Of a stretch of 64,000 nt of DNA, positions 17,963 through 25,918 are shown piece after piece. The notes beneath the pieces are model-generated. The model saw only the letters and a program-made list of their open reading frames with translations. It searched no databases and had not been told where the DNA came from. Positions within the stretch are counted from its first letter, which is position 1. Every line of letters begins with the position of its first letter. This DNA comes from Yoonia vestfoldensis DSM 16212 (lineage in GTDB: Bacteria > Pseudomonadota > Alphaproteobacteria > Rhodobacterales > Rhodobacteraceae). Made by a program: the position numbers and the translations under genes. The stretch is taken from the NCBI RefSeq assembly GCF_000382265.1, contig NZ_KB907985.1:50448-114447 (forward strand). Direction: 5' to 3'.

Positions 17963-19976
17963 TTTCACCGCATATCCCCCCACACGCCGCATCCGCCTGC
18001 CCCGGATCGTCAATTATGCCGAGGCACCGGACCGCGAGGAAACCGAGGTGGACCGCGCCTGGGCCTGGGTGCAGGGGGCGTTCGTCGCGCAGGGTGCGCG
18101 CTGGCGGGCGTTGCAGCTGCGCCCGATCCTCTGGGCGGTGCGATGGCACCAGAAACGCTATGCCGCGATGTCGGACGAAGATCTACGCGCCGCTGTGCGC
18201 GATCTGCGCATCCTGCTGCGCCAGCGGTTGCGCGACCAGGACCTGCCCGTGATGGTGGCAGGACAGGCCTTTGCCCTGATCCGCGAGGCGTCAGGGCGCG
18301 TGCTGGGCAAACGGCACTATGATGTGCAGATCCTCGGCGCATGGGCCATGCTGCGCGGCCAGATCGCGGAAATGCGCACCGGCGAGGGCAAGACGCTTTG
18401 CGCGACCCTTGCCGTGGCGACCGTGGCGCTGTCGGGGCGGCAGGTGCATGTGATGACGGTCAACGATTACCTTGCCGCCCGCGACGCCGAAGAGACAGGG
18501 CCGCTTTACGACTTTCTTGGCCTGACCCGCGCCACCGTGCTCGAAGGGCAGTCCGGACCCGTCCGGCAGGCCGCCTATCTGCAGGACATCGTCTATGGCA
18601 CCAACAAGGAAATGGCGTTTGATTATCTGCGCGATCGCGCCATCCTGCGCCGTGCCCCCGGCAACCTGCAACGCAAGGTCGACAAACTGGTCCCCGGCGG
18701 CGGGCCGACCGAGCCCCTGCGGATGCGGGGCCTGCCCTTTGCCATCATCGACGAGGCTGACAGCGTCCTGATCGACGAGGCGCGCACGCCGCTCATCATC
18801 TCGGGCGCAGGCGCGTTGCAGGGCGGGATGCCTGACGGCGTTTTCATCGCGGGGATGGACGCCGCCAAAGGCATGGTCGAAGGCCGTCATTTCACGCTGC
18901 CGCGCGGGGTCAAGCGGGTCGAGATCCTGGATGCGGGCTATGATTACCTTGAAGATCTGACGATTGACCGTGACGACAGCTTTGCCATTCCTGTGATCCG
19001 CGATCACGCGGTCCAGCAGGCGCTGAACGCGCTTTACCTGTTCCATCTGGGCGACGCCTATATCGTCAAGGACGGCAAGGTGCAGATCGTCGATGAAAAC
19101 ACCGGCCGCACGATGCCGGACCGGACATGGTCGGACGGGTTGCACCAGATGATCGAACTCAAAGAAGGGCTAGAGATTTCGCCCACCAACGAAACCCTGT
19201 CGCGCATGACCTACCAGCGGTTTTTCCGCCGCTATACCCGGATCGGCGGGATGACCGGCACCGCGCAGGATGCGGCTTGGGAGCTGTGGACGGTCTACAA
19301 GCTCGCTGTGGCGAAAATCCCGACCAACAAGCCCGACATCCGCACCCGCGCGCCGGACCGTGTGTTCCGCACGGCGGATGCAAAATGGCGGGCGATCACG
19401 CGCCGCGTCGCTAAACTGCATGCCAACGGCCAGCCGGTGCTGATCGGGACGCGGTCAATCCTCGCCTCTCAGGAAGCCAGCGCGCGCCTGACCGAGGCGG
19501 GGCTGCCGCATCAGGTCTTGTCTGCCGATCAGGACGCGGACGAAGCCGCCATCGTCGCGCAGGCGGGACTGCCGGGCCAGATCACGGTGGCCACCAACAT
19601 GGCCGGACGCGGTACCGACATCAAGCTTGGTCCCGGTGTCGCGGAAAACGGCGGGTTGGTCGTGATCCTGACCGAACGGCACGACAGCCGCCGTGTTGAC
19701 CGCCAGTTGGAAGGGCGCTGCGGACGGCAGGGCGAACCGGGCCGCAACGAGGCCTATCTGAGCCTTGAGGATGACCTGATGCTTGGCCCCGATGCCGCCC
19801 GTGCGCGGCGGCTGGCCTATGCGGTGTCGCTGGTGCTGGGCACACGCGCGATTGGCCGCTTTATCCGTGACCGGCAGCGCCGGACGGAAACGCTGCACGC
19901 GCAATCCCGCCGCGACCTCATGAAGCAGGACCGTCAGCTTGGGGACATCATGGCGTTCTCGGGTCAACTTGAATAG
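17955..19976 (+). CDS. SecA-like translocation ATPase, C-terminally shortened
   Basis: 673 residues from a GTG start (17955), chosen because the sequence upstream in this frame is antisense-like low-complexity and because VSDFTAYPP begins right at the M50 stop. SecA motor motifs are intact: Walker A G143-E-G-K-T147, the DEAD-type D266-E-A-D269 followed by the SecA signature SVLIDEARTPLIISG, MTGTA, GRGTD (551-555) and a variant of the SecA arginine-finger region (HDSRRVDRQLEGRCGRQGEPG region, about residues 575-595). The chain stops about 60 residues after SLEDDLM, near where housekeeping SecA (about 850-900 residues) enters its scaffold/wing helices, and it has no C-terminal zinc-binding tail. 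It is therefore a SecA paralogue rather than the essential SecA1. Its place between two HlyD-type membrane proteins suggests it energises export of the giant protein; this is inference. Confidence 0.88.
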   Translation: MSDFTAYPPTRRIRLPRIVNYAEAPDREETEVDRAWAWVQGAFVAQGARWRALQLRPILWAVRWHQKRYAAMSDEDLRAAVRDLRILLRQRLRDQDLPVMVAGQAFALIREASGRVLGKRHYDVQILGAWAMLRGQIAEMRTGEGKTLCATLAVATVALSGRQVHVMTVNDYLAARDAEETGPLYDFLGLTRATVLEGQSGPVRQAAYLQDIVYGTNKEMAFDYLRDRAILRRAPGNLQRKVDKLVPGGGPTEPLRMRGLPFAIIDEADSVLIDEARTPLIISGAGALQGGMPDGVFIAGMDAAKGMVEGRHFTLPRGVKRVEILDAGYDYLEDLTIDRDDSFAIPVIRDHAVQQALNALYLFHLGDAYIVKDGKVQIVDENTGRTMPDRTWSDGLHQMIELKEGLEISPTNETLSRMTYQRFFRRYTRIGGMTGTAQDAAWELWTVYKLAVAKIPTNKPDIRTRAPDRVFRTADAKWRAITRRVAKLHANGQPVLIGTRSILASQEASARLTEAGLPHQVLSADQDADEAAIVAQAGLPGQITVATNMAGRGTDIKLGPGVAENGGLVVILTERHDSRRVDRQLEGRCGRQGEPGRNEAYLSLEDDLMLGPDAARARRLAYAVSLVLGTRAIGRFIRDRQRRTETLHAQSRRDLMKQDRQLGDIMAFSGQLE

Positions 19977-20009
19977 GATAGCGACAAGAGCGCAATGTTG
20001 GAGATTTCG

Positions 20010-20828
20010 ATGAAAAGCACGATCACCCTTGCTGCCCTGTTCTGCATGTCGGCGTCGCTGGTGCAGGCGCAGGGGCTGGCGGACGAATCCTTTGACTGCG
20101 TGATGGACCCCGCCGATATCATCGACGTCGGCGCCCCCGTCGCGGGTGTGCTGGAAGATGTCACCGTCCGGCGCGGCAACACAGTTGCGGCAGGGCAGGT
20201 GATCGCCAATCTGGAAAGCAGCGTGGAGCGCGCCACCATCGGCCTGCTGGAAACCCGCGCCGACAACAATGTCGCGATCGAGGCCCAGACCGCGCGGCGC
20301 GACCTGATCATGGTGCAGCGCGAACGGACCCAGACTCTGGTGGACCGCAATGTCGCCTCTGCTGACCAGTTGCAGGAAATCGAGGCTGAACTGGTCACCG
20401 CCGAAGCCTTGCTCGCGCAGGCGGTGCTCGACAAAGAAATCGCCGTGCAGGAACTGGCCCGCGCGCGCCAGCAACTTGCCCAGCGCACGATCACCAGCCC
20501 CACCGAAGGGGTCGTCTTGATCCGCAATAAATCCGCCGGGGAATTTGTCGCCACGAACGAGGCGATCGTGTCCATCGTCCGGCTGGACCCCCTGCTGATC
20601 GAGGCGTTCCTGCCGGTGGAACTTTACCCCGCAATCTCGAACGGGATGCTCGCGACCGTCGCGCCCGCCGCCCCCATCACCGACAGCTTTCAGGCGCGTG
20701 TGATCGCCTTTGATCAGGTGTTCGATGCGGCCTCCGGCACCTTCGGCGTCGAGCTGGAACTGCCCAATCCGGGGGCGCTTTTGCCTGCGGGGCATCGCTG
20801 CATCCTGACCTTTCCTACCGCAGGCTGA
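20010..20828 (+). CDS. Periplasmic HlyD/RND-type adaptor subunit
   Basis: 272 residues from the ATG at 20010, preferred over 19995 because GGAG lies six bases upstream and the protein then begins with a clean signal peptide (MKSTITLAALFCMSASLVQA). The mature part has the adaptor layout: lipoyl half VGAPVAGVLEDVTVRRGNTV, a long coiled-coil hairpin (about residues 75-165, with LLAQAVLDKEIAVQELARARQ), the return half ITSPTEGVVLIRNKSAGE, and a beta-barrel segment ending GALLPAGHRCILTF. Such proteins bridge inner-membrane pumps and outer-membrane channels. It lies 33 bases after the SecA-like gene and one base before the next gene. It is the third HlyD-type module in the operon, and the only one that is exported as a soluble or membrane-attached periplasmic protein. 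Confidence 0.85.
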   Translation: MKSTITLAALFCMSASLVQAQGLADESFDCVMDPADIIDVGAPVAGVLEDVTVRRGNTVAAGQVIANLESSVERATIGLLETRADNNVAIEAQTARRDLIMVQRERTQTLVDRNVASADQLQEIEAELVTAEALLAQAVLDKEIAVQELARARQQLAQRTITSPTEGVVLIRNKSAGEFVATNEAIVSIVRLDPLLIEAFLPVELYPAISNGMLATVAPAAPITDSFQARVIAFDQVFDAASGTFGVELELPNPGALLPAGHRCILTFPTAG

Positions 20829-20829
20829 C

Positions 20830-21561
20830 ATGGGTGTGGCGGATCTGCTGGCTGTGACAGCGACGCTGGATGCGCCCCGGATCTTCGAGCGGTCGGTCAA
20901 GCTGTCGCAAGGCAGGTTGTCGGATGATCGCGGACTGGTCAGCATGGGCCGCCGTGCGCTGTATCCCGCCCCGCGCACGACATTGGCCGAGCTTTGCGCC
21001 GCACTGGGTTGCAACGATTGCACGGCGCTGCTGCCGCATCTAGCGGCGGCACATGCGGTGCATTTCGGCGCGGATGACGGGATCGGGAAATGCTATCTGG
21101 AATTCGCACCCGACACCGCACCCGCCCCGGACCTCGTGTTTCTGGCTTTGAAATGGGCGGGCACTGACAAGCGGTTGAACCGCTATACCAGCGTCACCCA
21201 CCAGAGCCACGACGCCAAAGCCGCGCTGGTCGCGGGGCTGGTACCCGCAGGCCCGGTGCGCGACGCGATGCTTGCCTGCCTTGATCTAGCCCGTGACGGC
21301 GACCCCGACCGCACGGCGGTCGTGCTGCATGTGACCGAGACGGGCAGCCCGCGTGCGTCGGTCGATATATCTGTCGCCGATGCACGGTTGACGCTAGCGG
21401 ATGCGGCGGGACTGATCGCGCCGGTGTTCGCAGGCTTTGGCCTTGATCCAGCCCCGTTTCTGGACGCGCATGGGGCAGCGCGGTTTGGTCATATCGCGGC
21501 TGGCATGGACAGCACGGGCGCGGCTTTTGCCACGCTCTATTTCGGGGCGCGGCAGCTATGA
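20830..21561 (+). CDS. Unrecognised operon protein (243 aa)
   Basis: I do not recognise a family. The protein is 243 residues, soluble, without a signal peptide or membrane helix. It has a Cys pair in ALGCNDCTALL (about residues 59-62), a segment KWAGTDKRLNRYTSVTHQSH (about 117-136), and alternating strands and helices ending in ATLYFGARQL. The start follows the stop of the adaptor gene by one base, and the end overlaps the next gene (ATGA at 21558-21561), so it is translationally coupled on both sides. The strand pattern CYLEF, VDISVA and ATLYFG resembles SWEFYFY, IDIYMG and RNFYFFF in the next protein, so the two may be distant relatives, but I cannot test that by eye. Partner of, or enzyme acting with, the radical SAM protein is the working guess. 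Confidence 0.7.
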   Translation: MGVADLLAVTATLDAPRIFERSVKLSQGRLSDDRGLVSMGRRALYPAPRTTLAELCAALGCNDCTALLPHLAAAHAVHFGADDGIGKCYLEFAPDTAPAPDLVFLALKWAGTDKRLNRYTSVTHQSHDAKAALVAGLVPAGPVRDAMLACLDLARDGDPDRTAVVLHVTETGSPRASVDISVADARLTLADAAGLIAPVFAGFGLDPAPFLDAHGAARFGHIAAGMDSTGAAFATLYFGARQL

Positions 21562-22439
21562 TGGATTGGGACGCAAAGGCGCGCGCGCAACTCAGCAGGC
21601 CGGGCGATCTGGCGCAGGATTTCTGTCTGTGGCCCTATGATCCGCCGCGCGCGCCCAGCGATGACGCGCTGCGGTCCGTGGCGCTGCTTTACAAATCCTT
21701 TGATGGGGCAGGGTTGGGGCCGGAAATGGCGGCGCTGACCGATGCGATCCGTGACACTTGGGGGCGGTTCGCCACGGTCTGGGGGATGAAATGGTCGGCG
21801 GCTGGCCCGTCGTGGGAATTCTATTTCTACGACTATGCCCGCGCACACAGGCGTCTGGGGATCGGTGATTTCCTGAAAGCGACAGCCCCTTGGCTGAATT
21901 GCGCGCTGACACCTGACGATAGCCTGCCCTATTTCATGTTCTCGGTGGAAATCGCGTCGCAGCATCTGGCGGGCGCCCCGCTCGACCAGATCGACATCTA
22001 TATGGGCAATCCGGGGTCGAATGTGTCATCGGGCATCTGTTACGGGCTGACGCAGGCGGGATACGAGATGCGCAATTTCTATTTCTTCTTCGATGCGCAG
22101 CGCGAGGCGCAGCAGATCCACGACAAGCTGACCGAATCCATCTACTTGCCGCTGGCCAAGGTCAACGTGACCGATCTGCTTTGGCCTGAAATGGCAGGGG
22201 TGCAGACCGTGGTGGTCGCCAACAAGCAGCGCCGCGACGGGCTGTATTTCTCGCGTATCCGCGCGGCGCAGCTGGCGCATTTTCTGCAAAAGCAGGATTT
22301 TCCTGCCGCACTTCAGGGCTTTCTTGCAGAAAACCATGACGCGCTGGACCATCACCTTTATGATGTGGGTTGGGATTTCGCCTGCGATGCGGACGGGCGG
22401 GTCCATCCGGTGAAAGGCAGTTTCTATGGCCTCCTCTGA
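21558..22439 (+). CDS. Unrecognised operon protein (293 aa) next to radical SAM gene
   Basis: Family not recognised. 293 residues, soluble, aromatic-rich: SWEFYFYDYARAHRRLGI (about residues 89-106), FMFSVEIA, IDIYMGNPGSNVSSGICYGL (about 142-161), YEMRNFYFFFDAQREAQQI, LPLAKVNVTDLLWPEM and a closing DHHLYDVGWDFACD. No signal peptide, no helices long enough to cross a membrane, no obvious nucleotide- or metal-binding signature. A second Met at codon 2 (21561) is an equally possible start. It overlaps the preceding gene by 4 bases and the following radical SAM gene by 14 bases, which makes a joint function with the radical SAM enzyme likely. Possible roles are a maturase partner or a substrate-delivery protein; neither is supported by a motif. 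Confidence 0.72.
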   Translation: MMDWDAKARAQLSRPGDLAQDFCLWPYDPPRAPSDDALRSVALLYKSFDGAGLGPEMAALTDAIRDTWGRFATVWGMKWSAAGPSWEFYFYDYARAHRRLGIGDFLKATAPWLNCALTPDDSLPYFMFSVEIASQHLAGAPLDQIDIYMGNPGSNVSSGICYGLTQAGYEMRNFYFFFDAQREAQQIHDKLTESIYLPLAKVNVTDLLWPEMAGVQTVVVANKQRRDGLYFSRIRAAQLAHFLQKQDFPAALQGFLAENHDALDHHLYDVGWDFACDADGRVHPVKGSFYGLL

Positions 22440-23436
22440 TCATGACCCCATCCGCGCCTTGGACGTGGTGCAGGCGCCGGGCGCACGGGTCGGACTGACG
22501 ACGCCGGTTGACCGCTTGGGCCGGCTGCGCGGGCTGAGCCTGCGAGACCATGAAAAGTATGTTTCCTTGACGATGGAGTTTCGCTGTAACCTGAAATGTG
22601 TGCATTGTATGATCGAAGGCACGATGGACCGGCTTGCGCCCACATCGGACGAGACGCTGGACAGGATCTGCCGCGATCAGGCCGAAACCGGACGCTGGGA
22701 AGGGCTGGTCCTGACGGGGTCGGAAATAACGCTGCGCCGTGACCTGCCCGACATCGCCCGCAAGGCGCGCAGCGCAGGGTTCGCCCATGTGCGCATCCAG
22801 ACGCACGGGATGCATCTGGGCCGCACCGATTACGCCGACCGGCTGGTGGATGCGGGCGTGGATGAATACTTTGTCTCGGTCGCGGGGTCTGACGCTGAAA
22901 GCCACGACCGCATCACGCAGGTGGCGGGCGCGTGGGACAAGATGATGCAGGGCATGGCGCATCTGGACAGCTACGACCATGTCCGGCTGATCACAAATTC
23001 GGTCATCACGACGCAAAGTTACGCTCTGCTGCCCGGCATGGTCGACGCGCTGGCGCATCTGAAGCGGCTGGTCCAGATGGAATTCTGGAACTTCTTTCCG
23101 ATGGCCGAAGATGACCCCAAGGACCTTGCAGCAAAGCACACGGACATCCTGCCCTATCTGCGGGAAGCGATCGGCAAATGCCGCGCGCAGGGCCGCTATG
23201 TCGAGGTCAAGAATTTCCCCGAATGCCTGCTGGGTGATTACGGCGATGCGGTGGTCAATGCCCAACCGCTGCTGGTCATCGACCCCGAATTCTGGACCGA
23301 ATTCGACCGCAACGGGTTTTATCAATGCCCGCATCAGGCCAGTTGTGGATCGACCGAATGTCTGGGCCTGACGACAGCCTATATCGGCAAGTTCGGCGAT
23401 GAACGCGACCTGCTGGCGCCATTGCCGAAAACCTGA
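22426..23436 (+). CDS. Radical SAM protein with C-terminal cysteine cluster
   Basis: 336 residues. The radical SAM 4Fe-4S motif is C54-x3-C58-x2-C61 (CNLKCVHC), followed by a GSEITLRRDL segment matching the usual G-x-E binding loop for SAM, and VRIQTHGM and LITNSVITTQ strands of the partial TIM barrel. The last 40 residues carry further cysteines (QCPHQASCGSTECLG), which could bind an auxiliary cluster as in SPASM/Twitch-type maturases. It overlaps the previous gene by 14 bases and is the last gene of the operon (45 bases to the next gene). Together with the PqqD-like domain in the M50 protein, it suggests modification of a peptide or protein, most simply the giant protein, but the substrate is not shown by the sequence. 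Confidence 0.85.
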   Translation: MASSDHDPIRALDVVQAPGARVGLTTPVDRLGRLRGLSLRDHEKYVSLTMEFRCNLKCVHCMIEGTMDRLAPTSDETLDRICRDQAETGRWEGLVLTGSEITLRRDLPDIARKARSAGFAHVRIQTHGMHLGRTDYADRLVDAGVDEYFVSVAGSDAESHDRITQVAGAWDKMMQGMAHLDSYDHVRLITNSVITTQSYALLPGMVDALAHLKRLVQMEFWNFFPMAEDDPKDLAAKHTDILPYLREAIGKCRAQGRYVEVKNFPECLLGDYGDAVVNAQPLLVIDPEFWTEFDRNGFYQCPHQASCGSTECLGLTTAYIGKFGDERDLLAPLPKT

Positions 23437-23481
23437 GTAAGGCCCCTTGCATCGGCTAGCGGACATGCCACAGATAGCGGC

Positions 23482-24603
23482 ATGAAAAAGCCATTGCACC
23501 CCGCCACCATCGCCGCCCATGCCGCAGGCGCGCTTGACCCGCAATCAGGGGGGGTCGTGCCTGCGCTGCAGCCGTCCACCACGTTCCTGCGCGATGAAAA
23601 CTACGCGCTGGTGCGGCCGGACAATATCTATTCCCGCGACAATTCCGACAATATGCGTCAGGCCGAGGCGGTCATCCGCGCGCTGGAAAACGCGCAGGAT
23701 ACGCTGCTGTTCCCCTCGGGCATGGCCGCCATTGCCGCCGTGTTCCGCGCGCTGCCGAACCGTGCGACGGCGATTGTCCAGTCGGGCATCTATTGGGGCA
23801 CGACTGCATGGGTGCGCGAATTCTGCGCGCGGCGCGAAATCACGCTGATCGAGGTGCCTGCCGCCGATCTGGTCATGACCTGCCAGACGCGCCCCGCCGA
23901 TCTGGTGCTGATCGAAACACCGTCGAACCCGTGGCTGCTGACGGTCGATATCGCTGCCGTCAAGGCCGCGACCCAAGGTGTCCTGCTGGTCGATGGCACC
24001 GCTGCCACGCCGATCCTGACGCGCGCGCTGGATCATGGGGCCGATATCGTCATGCATTCCGCGACCAAAGGGATCAACGGCCATTCCGATGTGCTGGCGG
24101 GGGTGCTCTCCACCGCCGCCCCCGATGCGGGCGTCTGGCAGGCGATCAAGGCCGACCGCAAGATGGCGGGCGCGATCCTTGGCCCGTTCGAGGCGTGGCT
24201 TCTGACCCGCGCCATGCGCACCCTGCCTTTGCGGGTGGAACGCATGTCGCAGAACGCGCTGGCGCTGGCACAGCACCTGATGGCGCATGATGCGGTCGCG
24301 GATGCGTTCTATCCCGGTCTGCCGCACCATCAGGGCCATGACATCGCCCTGCGCCAGATGCAGGGCGGTTTCGGCAGTCTGTTGTCGGTGCTGGTGAAAG
24401 GCGGGCGCGATGATGCGCTGCGTGTGACAGGCAAGCTGGCGCTGTTCCTGCGTGCCACGTCACTGGGCGGTGTCGAAAGTCTGGTGGAACACCGGTACAC
24501 GATCGAGCCGCATACCGGTATTCCGGAAAACCTGATCCGCGTCAGCGCGGGGATCGAACATATCGACGATCTGATTGCCGACTGGGATCAGGCGCTGGCT
24601 TAG
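23482..24603 (+). CDS. metC: Cystathionine beta-lyase-type PLP enzyme
   Basis: 373 residues of the Cys/Met metabolism PLP-dependent family. Visible features are the N-terminal HPATIAAHAAGALDPQSGGV, the phosphate-binding FPSGMAAIAAVF, LIETPSNPWL, the internal-aldimine lysine K196 in HSATKGINGHSD, and the C-terminal SLGGVESLVEHRYTIEP. Members cleave cystathionine or related thioethers (MetC) or act as gamma-synthases or lyases; the SLGGVESLVEHR region and short length favour the beta-lyase/MetC branch, but the exact reaction cannot be read from sequence. It follows the radical SAM gene by 45 bases on the same strand and may share its transcript. Its stop overlaps the convergent rhodanese gene by 4 bases. 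Confidence 0.8.
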   Translation: MKKPLHPATIAAHAAGALDPQSGGVVPALQPSTTFLRDENYALVRPDNIYSRDNSDNMRQAEAVIRALENAQDTLLFPSGMAAIAAVFRALPNRATAIVQSGIYWGTTAWVREFCARREITLIEVPAADLVMTCQTRPADLVLIETPSNPWLLTVDIAAVKAATQGVLLVDGTAATPILTRALDHGADIVMHSATKGINGHSDVLAGVLSTAAPDAGVWQAIKADRKMAGAILGPFEAWLLTRAMRTLPLRVERMSQNALALAQHLMAHDAVADAFYPGLPHHQGHDIALRQMQGGFGSLLSVLVKGGRDDALRVTGKLALFLRATSLGGVESLVEHRYTIEPHTGIPENLIRVSAGIEHIDDLIADWDQALA

Positions 24604-24974
24604 TCCTCGACGGGGCCGCCTGCGTCCTTCCAATCGCCGATGCCGCCTACGTTGATGACATTGGGATAACCCATGTCCTTCAGCGTCTTGCCCGCAAGGG
24701 CCGCCTGTCCGCCCAGACCGCAGACAAGGTAATAGGTCTTGTCCTTGTCAAAGAAGGGTTTGTGAAACTTTGACGTCGGATCGGCGGCGAATTCGATAAA
24801 GCCGCGCGCCACGCGTTCCGCGCCTTTGATCGTGCCCGAATGGGCGATGTCGCTGCTGTCACGCACGTCGATAAAGACCCCGGCCCCTTCGGCATGCTTC
24901 GCGATAGCATCCTTGCTGTCGATGCGGGTGACGACGGCATTCGCTTCGTCAAGATAATCCTGCGCTGTTTTCAT
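24600..24974 (-). CDS. Rhodanese-domain protein, single domain
   Basis: 124 residues, one rhodanese domain covering the whole chain: AVVTRIDSKDAIAKHAEGAGVFIDVRDSSDIAHSGTIKGAERVARG region, the active-site loop VCGLGGQAALAGKTL, and the closing GYPNVINVGGIGDWKDAGGP. Rhodaneses move sulfane sulfur through the loop cysteine. Here the loop is C-G-L-G-G-Q-A, lacking the arginine/serine of the common CxxGxRS loop, so substrate or activity may differ from thiosulfate sulfurtransferase. The protein is cytoplasmic by appearance. It is convergent with metC and separated from the CenR-like gene by a terminator, so it is probably transcribed alone. Confidence 0.85.
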   Translation of the reverse strand: MKTAQDYLDEANAVVTRIDSKDAIAKHAEGAGVFIDVRDSSDIAHSGTIKGAERVARGFIEFAADPTSKFHKPFFDKDKTYYLVCGLGGQAALAGKTLKDMGYPNVINVGGIGDWKDAGGPVED

Positions 24975-25002
24975 GATGATATCCTAGCTGTTTGTGACGT
25001 TG

Positions 25003-25030
25003 AAAAAACGCCCGGGCACAAGGCCCGGGC
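25003..25030 (-). terminator. Rho-independent terminator downstream of CenR-like gene
   Basis: The palindromic arms GCCCGGGC (25010-25017) and GCCCGGGC (25023-25030) enclose a 5-base loop. Read on the minus strand the stem is followed by GTTTTTTC, a U-tract, which fits termination of the minus-strand regulator gene ending at 25079. Confidence 0.8.
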
Positions 25031-25078
25031 AAGTCCAACAGGGAGGGTGGTGATATAACCCGATCACCGGCAGGGTTC

Positions 25079-25765
25079 TTATGAAACGAGCCTGTAGCCG
25101 CCTTGTTCCGTCACAAGCAAACGCGCGTTGGACGGATCGGGTTCGATTTTCTGGCGCAGACGGTAGATATGGGTTTCCAGCGTGTGCGTTGTGACACCCG
25201 CATTATAGCCCCAGACCTCGTGCAGCAGCACATCACGGGCGACCACGCCGTCTGTGGCGCGGTACAGGTATTTGAGGATATTCGTCTCTTTCTCGGTCAG
25301 GCGGACCTTTTTGTCATCTTCGGTGATCAGCATCTTTTGTGCGGGCTTGAACGTATAGGGTCCAAGCTGGAAGATCGCGTCTTCGGATTGTTCATGCGTG
25401 CGCAGCTGGCTGCGGATCCGCGCCAGAAGCACCGGAAACTTGAACGGTTTGCTGACGTAATCATTGGCACCCGCGTCAAGGCCAAGGATGGTGTCGGCAT
25501 CGCTGTCCTGCGCGGTCAGCATGATGATCGGGCATTTGACGCCTTGCTTGCGCAAGCGGCGGCATAATTCGCGGCCATCGGTGTCGGGCAGACCGACATC
25601 GAGGATCATCAGATCGTACAAGCTTTCCTTTGCTTTCACGATGGCGCTTGCCCCATCATCGGCCTCGAACACGTCGAAATCCTCGGTCATCAACAACTGC
25701 TCGCCCAGCGCTTCGCGCAGGTCGTCGTCGTCGTCCACAAGCAAAATCTTTTTGAGTTGCCCCAT
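25079..25765 (-). CDS. cenR: OmpR/PhoB-family response regulator, CenR-like
   Basis: 228 residues from the ATG at 25765; this start is chosen over 25780 because GGAGG lies five bases upstream and the protein then begins MGQLKKILLVDDDDD. Receiver domain about 5-120 with the acidic cluster DDDDD, phospho-acceptor Asp in LMILDVGLPDTDG, conserved Thr in IIMLTAQD and Lys in YVSKPFKF. Winged-helix DNA-binding domain about 130-228 with VRLTEKETNILKYLYRA and GVTTHTLETHIYRLRQKIE. Overall it matches what I know of alphaproteobacterial CenR, a cell-envelope regulator paired with CenK; no kinase gene is adjacent here. The name rests on recalled similarity and should be confirmed by alignment. It is divergent from ribA and ends at a strong terminator. 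Confidence 0.8.
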   Translation of the reverse strand: MGQLKKILLVDDDDDLREALGEQLLMTEDFDVFEADDGASAIVKAKESLYDLMILDVGLPDTDGRELCRRLRKQGVKCPIIMLTAQDSDADTILGLDAGANDYVSKPFKFPVLLARIRSQLRTHEQSEDAIFQLGPYTFKPAQKMLITEDDKKVRLTEKETNILKYLYRATDGVVARDVLLHEVWGYNAGVTTHTLETHIYRLRQKIEPDPSNARLLVTEQGGYRLVS

Positions 25766-25835
25766 GACAGCCTCCATCATTACATCATCGATCTGTGAAC
25801 AAGATACGGATCAGACAAGATTTCCGGTGCGTGGT

Positions 25836-25851
25836 TCACACGGACGTGTGA
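25836..25851. promoter_or_regulatory. Inverted repeat in regulator-ribA intergenic region
   Basis: TCACAC (25836-25841) and GTGTGA (25846-25851) form a perfect 6-base inverted repeat around GGAC. It lies between the divergent regulator start (25765) and ribA start (25919) and could be an operator for either gene; the binding protein is unknown. Confidence 0.35.
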
Positions 25852-25918
25852 TCAGGCGGGGTTTTGTTTCACTTTGCGACGAAAACGGCTATCAGGTGAA
25901 ACAATTGACAGGTGCCCG

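Noticed and set aside
17955..19976. Calling the SecA-like gene the housekeeping secA
   Set aside because: It is about 200 residues short at the C-terminus and lies in a specialised operon.
19455..21023. Minus-strand 522-codon frame
   Set aside because: Spans three convincingly coupled plus-strand genes; no family resemblance.
13557..23436. Naming the operon a classic type I secretion system
   Set aside because: HlyD-like proteins are present but no HlyB ABC ATPase, no TolC and no recognisable C-terminal type I signal are visible.
22162..23544. Minus-strand 460-codon frame opposite the radical SAM gene
   Set aside because: Covers a gene with a canonical CxxxCxxC site; its own translation has no motif.
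25781..25918. FMN riboswitch upstream of ribA
   Set aside because: The region is only about 140 bases and I see none of the conserved RFN-element helices or sequence boxes.
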